The notes under the pieces were generated by a model. It did no database searches and was not told the DNA's origin. It saw nothing but the letters and a program-made list of their open reading frames with translations. Source: Haemonchus contortus (lineage: Eukaryota; Nematoda; Chromadorea; Rhabditida; Trichostrongylidae). From it: a DNA stretch of 64,000 nucleotides. The position numbers and the translations under genes are program-made. Below, piece after piece: positions 1 through 9,622 of the stretch; position 1 is the first letter of the stretch, and every line of letters begins with the position of its first letter. The DNA lies in contig LS997564.1 of NCBI GenBank assembly GCA_000469685.2, forward strand, positions 13,556,091 through 13,620,090. Direction: 5' to 3'.

Positions 1-325
1 ATGTGTAGGTCTTTATGTCACTTCTTTGTGCCATAAATCTACTCTTTTATCAAAATGTGTTACTCGTCGAAAATTATAAGACAGATTCGAATTGATTTAC
101 TATACGTCAAAAACCTACGACCACATGCTTGCAGTGCAGCATATTCGAGCCGCAATGCTTTCACAGCTTGCACCTAATCAAACAGCACAAACAAAACAGC
201 GTTCAATCAACCCGTGCAGGCGATCCCAACGATGTCGGCAGTGGACCAACAGTCTATATTAAGGTGCACGAACTTGAACCACAGACAATTTTGGAAAGTC
301 TGAGTTTGGATGTTTGAAGGGTGCG

Positions 326-595
326 TCTTGCGAATAATCAATCACGTTTTTAGAACGCGCCCTACATTCGACTTCCATTTGAAATCGTAGGGTCGATTTG
401 AATGCATATGTGTTCTAATGATTTGAGGTAGTCAACCGATGTATGACTCAGTGTTTTCGCCCTCCCAGACGAGTTTGGTGCCCAATAACCAACCCAGGCG
501 GGGTAAAATGCTTGATGGTCTAGGCATGGATCGATACGGGATTCGATCCTCATACAATGCATGTGATAGTTGACCTTCCGCAACTAAATCAGCAA
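326..595 (-). repeat. tRNA-derived SINE, family 1, copy 1
   Basis: Read on the minus strand, this stretch has a B-box-like segment (GGATCGAATCCCGTATCGAT), then a block like ACTCGTCTGGGAGG followed by an AACACTGAG block, then CTACGAT..AATGGAAGTCGAATG and GTGATTGATTA..GCAAGAC. The same blocks occur in the same order at 8331-8602, 9341-9622 and 21431-21727, and a shortened set at 55748-55930. This copy is the most diverged at its 5' head, where the A-box is hard to see. The element boundaries are estimates. Confidence 0.6.
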
Positions 596-824
596 TGATC
601 AAAAATATGGTTCAAATAACTGCAGATAGTATAGCTCGCACTGAACTACCATCAATTCTGGATTTGTTTCCATTGATATGACACCTGATATAATCAATTC
701 AGAACTACTAAAATAAATGCTGGGGAGTTCCTCTGTGCAGCACAGTTTGGCTCGTTATAAGTTTGCAATGTTTGTGCTTCAAAAAGCACTATGTATCCGC
801 GCAGCCAAGCTCAGAACCATTTAA

Positions 825-1066
825 CCCTCTGACGACAATACGGATTTCGACGTGACGAGCCCATGGAACAACGCTCCCCTCCTTTCGGGCGCAACTGGCA
901 CCCACCGGTGGGTGGCACTGCCCCACAAGAAAATTCTTTCATTAACATACTGATTTCAACAATTGGTAAGAAACAAGAATGTATGGTGGCGCCCAAAATT
1001 GGGTGCCAATGTCCCATGCGCCAGTCATAGTGGCACCCACCGGTGGGTGCCGTTGTCATCAAAGGG
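825..1066. mobile_element. piggyBac-type MITE (242 bp)
   Basis: The element is flanked on both sides by TTAA (821-824 and 1067-1070), the target-site duplication of piggyBac transposons. The ends are inverted repeats: CCCTCTGACGACAA on the left, and the complement of CCCTTTGATGACAA on the right. A 16-bp perfect palindrome CACCCACCGGTGGGTG lies near each end (899-914 and 1034-1049). There is no coding capacity. The left end matches the start of the decayed piggyBac transposon at 61733 (CCCTTTGACGACAG), which suggests a shared transposase source. Confidence 0.8.
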
Positions 1067-1218
1067 TTAACCGATGCCCGGTAAATACAAACCCTGCTGA
1101 CTCTAATCAACATCTGTCGTTGCTCGTCGCCCCTCTATAATCGTAAATACCTTCGCGGGCGGAAGTGAAATTTGAGTATCATATTCTCGAATGAAGAATT
1201 TTTAGTGACTGGCCAAGC

Positions 1219-1776
1219 TTAAAGGTACAGTTCATGAAGTTGTGAGTTCTTAGTTGAAGCACCCATTTTAGGTTGAAAAGAGGCAATGTTGATGTAGTGT
1301 AGTGCATCGGTGGCAAAGAAAGCGAAAAAATCTGCCTACGTCGCGAAAAATAAGGCTTTCGAAAAGTAGTGGAGGTAGAGGTTGTACGAGATTACCACGA
1401 TGGAAACGGCATGTAAGGGGTATTTGGAGAGATTTCAGTTGTTGTAATAGCGGAAAGAGCTGACTACATCAAGACAAAATCGTCCAAATGTTTCCACTAT
1501 TATCATGGGTTATGACATGTTGTTTGAACTTCCAACATGGCAGTCCCTTGCGATAGTGAAGCCTCTACAACACCGTTGAAATTCGTCCGCTGTGGTGTGA
1601 CATCGCAACACGATACAATGTCTGGCCTCTTATTTCTTGACCTGACATCGGCAGATATTGTATCAGGGGGAGGAGGGTGGGGAAGTGGGTGTGGGGAGGG
1701 GGTGGGGAGCATCGAATGCATCGTATGCTCGTGCGCGGAAAACACCGAAGTCATATTTTCGTGAACTGTGCCTTCA
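1219..1776. mobile_element. Non-autonomous inverted-repeat element, copy 1
   Basis: The left end reads TTAAAGGTACAGTTCATGAA and the right end TCGTGAACTGTGCCTTCAA, so the termini are inverted repeats of about 18 bp. The inside contains blocks (GTGGAGGTAGAGGTTGTACGA, GGAAACGGCATGTA, GCCTCTACAACACCGTTGAA) that recur in the same order at 52482-53001. Coding is not apparent; the interior also holds a G-rich tract near 1668-1712. Confidence 0.6.
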
Positions 1777-3333
1777 AAGCTCCCAGTAACTGACCAACCT
1801 TCACTATTTATTTCCGACCTGACAACGATAAGCCACAAAAGCTAGTCGCCACTACTGAATACATTCAGGATAGAACCTCCTAGATTTAGGATTTCTAGCC
1901 GAAGGAGTAGTTATACTCATGTCTACTCTATCTATTATGTTTCCCATGAATTCCATCAAATATCCTCCATCCCATCTCATTTTCAATCACAACAAACAGA
2001 TCACTTATTCGAGTTGTAAAGTGCACTTTCCTGGATGGCTCATTCCTACATCACCTGTTCACTTTTTCTCAATCAAAGATACGTCAGCGATAGTGATCCT
2101 AGTAAGATCTTACGGAACTTCGGTTCCGGATGAGAAGACGTGACATTGTTGCGATGAAGAAAGGCTTATACAATGTGCAGAGGATTGGAAAGATTGGTAT
2201 CAAACATTTACCAGCAAAAACCATCTCTAAAGGGCATAAAGGGCGTGCCAGACGGCCCAGGAGCCGAATCGGAGGAACTGTGTCGCAAATGCAAAAAAAG
2301 AGAACGGCTGTTGTATATGTAATCAGCTGATCCTCCGAAGGGCGATATCTCGTCCAAACACCACTTTTCGTCGTCCTAGTCTATTACAGAAGTGAACAAT
2401 TCTAGGAAGGGCAATATATATATTTCGAGACTCTGATCCGAAAAATGTTCATTATGGCAATAGTGGTTAGGCGACGTCAGGCTTAGGATAGCCTCAAGGA
2501 ACACCCACAAGTAAATGGCGGTAGACGGAGGTGGTTTGTAGCCAGAAAAGAAAACTATGGCTGCAATCCGGACAGGCGTGAATGAGGGGAGGAAGAAACC
2601 AGTAATAAAAATGGACGGATTGAGCCACGCTCGTCCGAATGCTGTAGAATTTTTAGCCTTCTATCCGTGACGTGAACGTACTTCTCAGCCTTATAAGCTA
2701 TCTGCAAGATGTAGTGAAGGTGCCTCTTACACTTAACTTCCAATTTTCTTCAGTCAAGTTCGGAACTGTCTTGTGATGGCATAGCATCACTAAAGGTAGC
2801 CATCTGCAGAAGTATCCAAGACAGATTTTGGCTCTGTCAAAATCTCTATCGACTCTGACGAAAGAGTTACCTTAACATCATTTTTACCGTACCGGATCTA
2901 TTCACCTACGGATTCAAAGAACTACCGCAAATTCCTGCTACAGATTAGGAGGAAAACCAAAGGCAGGCTTCATCGAGGCACGAATTGTACTTGCTAATAT
3001 TGCCAATTACCCTTGAAACGATCCATCCACGTCATGTCTGAGATAGGGGCCAAGAACAAGCGAGATGGGGTTCCACTGGGGACTACGACAGAGAGGATCG
3101 ACGATCAGCCTCTAAACTGGAACTCTCCGCAATGATTGCTGATCTCTAGAGCGGCGAACGCTGACGTAATACTGCCCGCCCCCTGCGGAGCACATGTTGC
3201 AAACTTCTTAGCAAATAGCAACTCTATGAATGAGTCAACCTGAAAAAAAAAAACCAAATCCTAATAGTTCTTAATACATGTTCCGGGCGCAGTTGAGTGT
3301 GTCACAAGGATGGCGATTTATGGACAAAACTTC
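1777..3333. other. Intergenic, no gene recognised
   Basis: Only short open frames are present and none resembles a known family. The segment at 2114-2140 (ACTTCGGTTCCGGATGAGAA) resembles the end of the tRNA-like sequence at 3334-3405 and may be a fragment of the same repeat. Nothing else is supported. Confidence 0.5.
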
Positions 3334-3405
3334 AGTCCCGGATGAGACTCGAACCCGTACTTGTGCTTTCCAGGCACCGTGCTCTATCATTTACGCTACC
3401 GAGAC
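3334..3405 (-). tRNA. tRNA-like sequence, probably pseudogene or SINE head
   Basis: Read on the minus strand the 72-nt segment starts GTCTCGG and ends CCGGGAC plus one base; these pair over all seven positions (one G-T) like an acceptor stem. A GGGTTCGAGTC B-box/T-loop sits where expected, and an A-box-like stretch GGTAGCGTAAATGATAGAGC follows the acceptor. The anticodon arm fits poorly: the best loop (CTGGAAA) gives GGA, but the stem has a mismatch and an extra base, and the D stem is imperfect. A decayed tRNA or tRNA-derived repeat is more likely than a working tRNA gene. Confidence 0.4.
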
Positions 3406-5502
3406 CTCGCTTGTTCTAGCAATTGAGAGTCACGCTAGGATATTGCCTAGCCCTTGGAAAGGTAGAAGGTTTTTATCAGCAACGATGCGATTTGGCCGAA
3501 TCGGAGGAGCAAATGAGCACTAGGCTCATTTTACCTCTGAGAACTACTACACTGCAACATTCGTATACTGGCATAATCACACTTTGAAACCGATCCAAAG
3601 TCAATTCAGTTCAGCGTTATTATAGAACTTCGAATTGTGGGCGGAAACTGATCATTTTGAAGTGATTTAATGTCTAAATGAATGAAGCAGCTCACTTACA
3701 CCTTCAGGAATGCACAAATTCGGTTTAGACAATGATGGAAAAAGATATGGCGGTGTTTTTTTTCAATATTTAGAACCCTGCAGACTAATCTGGTATCAAG
3801 CGACCCTTTCTGGGGTATCAAGTAACCTGTTTCTGGAATGGAATACTCGCTAACTTGGTCAGTTCCAAACTATCCCCCCTTGGCGAGATACCGGGCCAAA
3901 GTCTTTTCTCGAATTCCTCGCACTCTGCACGCAGGTATCCCTACTCTCTTTCCCAACCCTTCTTGGTCTCGCTTTCTAGTACACCGAACGGAGATTGGAA
4001 ATCCAGAAGGTTCTCCTTCAATCAGAGACCATATGGAGGACTCAAGCGAGTTAAAATCTGGAGAATACGATGGCCATTCCTCTATGCTAATGAAGTCGGG
4101 CAGCTGGCGTCGACAACCCTCTTAGAGGAGCTTAGCTCTGTGTGGTGGAGTACCGTCCTGCTAGCAGGACTATGGGTTGTCCAGGAAACATAGTCGAATG
4201 AATGCTTCAGCACATCCATCAGTATGCTCTTGAATTACACGTCTTTATTGACGCCGGCCAGGCACCGGCGAAACTACCTGTGTCTTACCATTTGCAGTGA
4301 CCCCTTAATAAACTTCATTTTACTGTTCTCATTAAAGCTTTGCCTTTAGAGTATGATGAGGGGACGTGTGTCTCTACTAATAGGAGTCAGCAACTGACTC
4401 TACACGGTCTACTGAGATGGGTGATTGAGTGGCAATCCGCCACATCGAAAACTGTTAAGGCCTGCTTTGATACCGTAGTTTTGGGTAGCCCAGGGTTAAA
4501 ATCGACTTGCAAACGGACTATTTTAACAGTTCTAGCCTTGGAAACACCGGCCTTTCTACCCTTTCCTGGATTGTCTTCGATTGATTCTCCTCTGCATCGT
4601 ATAGTGGTCTTCTGTACGGTTATTATTGGAATCACAAGAAATTTTACTGTGTCCTTCGGCCTCTTGCATTCTAACTATTGCATGTGGTACTTACTGAATG
4701 AGTCTTCACCTGAAAGGTGATGAGAGTCTTACTTAGTTATTTACGCGTGTTGTAAGAAACCTTACTTGTGTAACCATTTAATGGCCAACGAATTGAAATT
4801 AAAAAATTATTTCTGATTTAGAAAATTCCGAATAGTGGCGCTAATAATTTTGGGGCGCCCTGGGTATCTGAGCAATGTTTGGTAAACATTATTCAAGTCG
4901 TAAACGTGATTTCTTATTTCAGAATTGTCGAAAGGAGAGCAGAGCTCTACAACCGCATAAAAAGATATAGCCTGGTAATTGTTGCATTTTAAATTTATTT
5001 TATTATCAAAAACAACGTCGCAGCAGAAATGCCTCTTGGTAAGTAACGAAATGGAATCGTGATCATTCACTGGACCCTTCGCCGCACCGTACCTCAACTA
5101 GTTGATACCAGACCTTTCTGACAGATCTTTGAGTACTTCTTTTCACTACGAGACTGCTAATCCAGTTTTTTTCTTTTTTTCTTTTTGACAGCGGCACGCG
5201 ACTGATCCGATTAGAACAATGTTTGACGCAGTCGTTATCTTCGAGAAAGCCAATAGATTGCTTCAGTAAACAAGAACGAGACGTCGGGTCGCGTCGAGTT
5301 ATTGCCGCCGTTTGACAACAAACAGAAGCCGTGAGGTATCTGTCGCGCAACGACCGTCTTGGTCTCTTCGTCTCGATGATCTCGCCCCGGTTTCCCAGCC
5401 ATCCTCACGGAAAATCCAGTCCAAAACTTCACTATCGACACGCCCTCGTCTTCCGGAAGGTATTTAGGCTAGGAACAATTCCAAGTTGCACCGAACATCG
5501 AG
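3406..5502. other. Intergenic and upstream region of the Cys/Gln-rich gene
   Basis: No convincing exon is visible. Open frames between 3838 and 4720 do not resemble known proteins. The last few hundred bases (about 5180-5502) are more GC-rich and probably hold the promoter and 5' untranslated region of the gene starting at 5503; no clear TATA box or trans-splice acceptor can be named. Confidence 0.4.
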
Positions 5503-7437
5503 ATGCATCTCAGCACTATCGCACTTTGCTTGGCTTCAACATTCCTGCTCACTGCAGTAAGTTTTGACTCTGTTACCTTTCGTACACCACTTACTTATTG
5601 TTTCTGATGTCTGAATTACGATTACCGATGCTCTAAGTGCTTCCGTGATTTATTAGTCCTAATTCAATGCTATAGTAATTGAGAACATAATTTGCTACCA
5701 AGAGCCTTTCCAAGAAAGCACTTCGACCAAACGGAAAATCTTGTTTCAAGACTTTCAATGTTAAAATCGTTACAAGTTCATCGCCTACTACCATAATTTT
5801 TTCAGGGAAGCGTGCTTCGCGAGAAGCGTCAATGCGGATGTGCTCCAGCTCAAACTCAGGCTCAATGTTCGTGTTCACCAGCAGCTAGTCAGCAGATGTC
5901 GTGCTCCTGCCAGAGCCAACCTCAGTACACCCAGCCTCAGCCAGCTCAACAGTGCGCGTGTGCTCCACAGACTCAGACTCTACAGTACTCCACCACCCAA
6001 TGTCAGCCAGCCTGCCAGCAAAGCTGTGCTCAGCAGTGTTCCACCTCTACTTTGAACAACTGCCAACAGACCTGCCAAGACTCCTGTCAAGCTTCCTGCG
6101 CACCGGCTTACAACCCTGCACCAGCTCCAGTAGTCAGTCAATGCCAACCAGCCTGTCAGCAGCAGTGCCAGCAATCGTGCGTGGCTCAGCAGCAGCCTGT
6201 GGCCCAGTGCAACAACCAGTGCCAGCAGCAGTGCAACGTCGCCTGTAACCAGCAGCAGCCTCAGCTACAACAGACCATTGAGCTCCAGATCACTCTCCCA
6301 GTTGCCCAGCAGAGCCAACAATGTCAGCCAGCCTGTCAGCAACAGTGCCAACAATCCTGTACTGCTCAACAAATTCCGGCTGCCCAGTGCGCTGACCAAT
6401 GCCAGTCACAATGCTCGAACTCCTGCAACACCTACCAGGCAGCTCCAGTCAGCAACCAGTGCGCACCTGCCTGTCAGCCAGCTTGCCAACCAACCTGCAC
6501 ACAGCAGTACCCGGCCACTACAGCCGCCCCTGCTGCCTGCATGCCACAGTGCCAGAACCAATGCCAAGCGTCGTGTGTAGCCCAGCAACAGCCAGTCGCT
6601 CAGTGTGCCGATCAGTGCCAATCACAATGCGCCAACACATGCGGCGTTCAGTACCAGCCAACCTACACCTCCACCGTTGCTCCTTCGGCAGCCTGTATGC
6701 CTCAGTGCCAGAGCCAATGCCAGTCTACCTGCGTTGCACAGCAACAGCCAGTCGCTCAGTGTGCCGATCAGTGCCAATCACAGTGCGCCAACACATGCGG
6801 CGTTCAGTACCAGCCAACCTACACCTCCACCATTGCTCCTTCGGCAGCCTGCATGCCTCAGTGCCAGAGCCAATGCCAGTCTACCTGCGTTGCACAGCAA
6901 CAGCCAGTCGCTCAATGCTTTGATAGCTGCAACTCACAGTGCTCGCAGAATTGCGGTGCTGCTCAGCCTGTCGTTCAAGCACAGCCTCAGTGCACTCCAG
7001 CCTGTATGCCAGCATGCGACAACACCTGTGTTGCCGCTCAGCAGCCAATCCAACGGCAACAGCCGTCCTGCGCTCAGCAGTGCCAATCGCAGTGTGCTCC
7101 TGCCCAATCACCAGTGCAGTGTCAACAGTGCCAATCCGCTTGTGATTCGCAGAATGGTCAAGTCGTTCAGGTCGTGCTTCAGGCTAGCGTAGCTCAAAGC
7201 TCTCAGTGCCAACCACAATGCGAATCGACTTGCGTCTCGCAATGCGCCCAGCAGAATCAGCCAGTGGCATCTTGCCAGCCAGCCTGCCAGCAGAGCTGCA
7301 GTAACACGTGCCCTTCAGCTGTTGCAGCTCAACCTGCCGCTGTCGCTTGCCAGCCATCCACGAACAACTCCGGTTGTCAATGCCAAACCGGTTACTCGCC
7401 CTGCGCCAACAGCAACCAATGTTGCCGCCGCCGTTAA
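5503..7437 (+). CDS. Secreted Cys/Gln-rich repeat protein, ABU/PQN-like
   Basis: Two exons, 5503-5556 and 5806-7437, joined across a GTAAGT...TTTTTTCAG intron in phase 0, give about 561 residues. Exon 1 encodes a typical signal peptide (Met, His, then a hydrophobic core ending LLTA). A furin-like R-E-K-R site follows at residues 23-26, so a propeptide may be removed. The rest is built of short Cys-Gln-rich repeats (CxPxCQxxCQxxC, AQQQPVAQC, CADQCQSQC) with hundreds of Gln and Cys residues, ending in CCRRR. This composition and the RxKR start are typical of nematode ABU/PQN proteins, some of which are tied to the pharyngeal cuticle and the unfolded-protein response in C. elegans. A structural, disulfide-bonded extracellular role is inferred. 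The family call rests on composition and repeat pattern, so exact orthology is open. Confidence 0.85.
6535..6930 (+). repeat. In-frame 156-bp tandem repeats in the Cys/Gln-rich gene
   Basis: A 52-codon unit (QPTYTSTxAPSAA, then CMPQCQSQCQSTCV, then AQQQPVAQCADQC) is repeated with very high nucleotide identity. Matching points lie at 6655 and 6811, exactly 156 bp apart, with a partial unit before and after. This looks like recent unequal exchange inside the coding region. Confidence 0.85.
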
Positions 7438-8330
7438 TCCGTTGGCGTTTCGCAAATACGAATATTGTGTGTAAATACTGTTCTATACGATGCTTAGTCG
7501 AATGAAGATTTCAAACAGAATGACTTTTTTATAACTTACCTTACTGAAACCTTGCTTCTTAAAAAGTCCACTATCGCGTTTGCCTGTACGGGACTTACAC
7601 CGATCACATGTGGCTCCTCGAATCACCTCCATACAAAAGTACTTCCTCAGAAGCGCCTCAATCGTAACTGACTGAAAGCAATAGACTACAATCATTTTTA
7701 CTTATACGCAGATACAATTCATGTCTATACGTAGAGCTAGAAGGAACAAACCATTCCCATGAACATCTTCGGAATAGTTAGCGAAATCACACCAAACGTG
7801 TCGTAGCGCAGTTTCTGAAAAAAATAGTCTTCACTCAATGTCTATAATCTCAGATTCCATTCTGGATAGAACAATCCAGTACAGCCCTCATGTGCTGTCA
7901 ATGTTTCCTCCTCCAACTTTTTCACTACGACACATCCAGAACAAAAAGCCCAGCAAAAACAGGTCTCTTCGAGACTTCCCTCTAGGGCTCTTAGAGTGAG
8001 TCAAAGGGCAATGTTTGGTCGAAAAACTATCTAGATATGGCTTTATAAAGGGTTCAAGTTAAGCCGAAGGCCGCACACACCTATAGAGGCCGTGTTTAGT
8101 GGCATTGTCCATCTGTACGCAAGCAGCATATTAAGATTGAATGCAATTCTAACAATAGTGAAAAGCCACTTTTCACAGCACGGACACTGCAGCCGTTCCG
8201 CACCAACACCTTTGTTCTCTTCTGAAAAATATACCCAACAGTATCCCGAACTGTGCCAAAGATGCACGGTGGGCGACAACAAGCCCACGCATACAATAAG
8301 TCTCATGAATTCCTCATTGATATCACTGCT
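7438..8330. other. Downstream region, no gene recognised
   Basis: This contains the 3' flank of the Cys/Gln-rich gene. No AATAAA is seen close to the stop codon, so the polyadenylation site is unclear. No other exon or repeat could be supported here. Confidence 0.4.
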
Positions 8331-8602
8331 ATGGGGCGGTGGTGTAGTGGTGAATGGTGCACTACACTCACACGCACGGTCAGGGGTTCGAATCCCGGAT
8401 CGATGCTCGCATAGGCCGACCAAGCCTTCCATCCCTCCGGGGTCGGTAAATTGGTACCAGACTCGTCTAGGAGGATAAAAGCACTGACTTGTACACATAT
8501 GCACCCATTACACCACTACGATTCTAAATGGAAGTCGAGTGCGGGGGCGCATCCCTCAGACGGGATTGATTAACGCCAAAAACTTTATCCTAATCCTTTA
8601 TC
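8331..8602 (+). repeat. tRNA-derived SINE, family 1, copy 2 (best preserved)
   Basis: The head has an A-box-like TGGTGTAGTGG (8340-8350) and a B-box-like GGGTTCGAATCCCGGATCGA (about 8384-8403), about 40 bp apart, as in RNA polymerase III promoters. It continues with GGTCGGTAAATTGGTACCAG, ACTCGTCTAGGAGGATAAAA, GCACTGACTTGTACA, CACTACGATTCT..ATGGAAGTCGA, GCGGGGGCGCATCCCTCAGA and GGGATTGATTAACGCC, ending in TTTATCC-like repeats. No coding capacity is seen. Confidence 0.75.
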
Positions 8603-9340
8603 ACTTCTATGCGCCTCAGTAGAAACAAAATCTTCTGGTTTGACTATTTCTCAAGTACGAAAGATTGAAAACTGGCAGCCATGAAAAAAGGTGGCTGAGA
8701 ATCCCTTGCTGCTACTAACTCTTACACTTTAACTTCATCTTTCCCTAGGGTGGGACTCCTTTTAAAACGCTCACTCCAATCGTCACAACTCATTCTCATT
8801 AGAACTGATCGTTAACCAACCTTGAATCCACAATCACTTTGGCAACAGCGCAGTTCAGTTGCAGTCAAACCAAAGCATGGGGCACGTAGCTTTGCCTCCA
8901 CTCGAACGATGTCGGCACATCTGAAAGTGGGGGCTTGAACGTATTTCGAGATCCATTCATTCATGAGTGGAATAAGATTAGTGCCAATCGGCACCGCTAC
9001 CACAAGCACTGTTCTCAAATGGGATTTCCTGTCGGAGTCGCCTAAGCGATAGAACAACAAAGATCATGAAATTGAATCCGGGAGAATAAATACATCAATA
9101 TCGCTATTGATGGCCAGACATACATAAGATTATAAAAAAAAGACGAAGGATGGATGGAAAATGTGGGTTCCAAACGGACATGACCAACATCGAGAAATTC
9201 TCGAATTCTCAAAAATGACCTTTTAGCCTTCATTTTTCGTCAAAATAATGACTTTCATTACTTTATCTTACATACAATTCTAAATAATTGACTTCATTAT
9301 TCTTAGACTCCTCCACTATTTTCGCTGAATACCTTTTTTT
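8603..9340. other. Spacer between two SINE copies
   Basis: No exon, RNA gene or recognisable repeat is visible; short open frames here look like chance. Confidence 0.4.
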
Positions 9341-9622
9341 GGGAGGGGGGAAGTGGTGTAGTAGCAAGTGGCGTACTATCACACGCGCTTAGTCACGGGT
9401 TCAAATCCCGGATCGATATCCGTCCAAGCCAATCATTCCTCCGTGGCCGGTTAATTGGTAGCAGACTCGTCTGGGGGAACAAAGCACTGACTTGTACATA
9501 GGCTGGCCATCGCAAGTATTTATACAGGCCGCATACGAATTCACTACGCCACTACGATTCTGAATGGAAGTCGAATGCGGGGGCGCATCCCCCAGACGGG
9601 TCAACGCCTTAAGACTTTACCC
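9341..9622 (+). repeat. tRNA-derived SINE, family 1, copy 3
   Basis: The blocks of the 8331-8602 copy are in the same order: AGTGGTGTAGTAG, GGGTTCAAATCCCGGATCGA, GCAGACTCGTCTGGGGGAAC, AAAGCACTGACTTGTACAT, CACTACGATTCTGAATGGAA and GGGGGCGCATCCCCCAGACG. It has an extra segment AGGCTGGCCATCGCAAGTAT..CAGGCCGCATACG that is also in the 21431-21727 copy but reduced in the 8331 copy. A G-rich tract lies at its 5' edge. Confidence 0.75.

Noticed and set aside
5840..7192. Several long alternative frames on both strands over the Cys/Gln-rich gene
   Set aside because: These are shadows created by the CAG/TGC-rich repeat composition; only the frame with signal peptide and splice junction is coherent.
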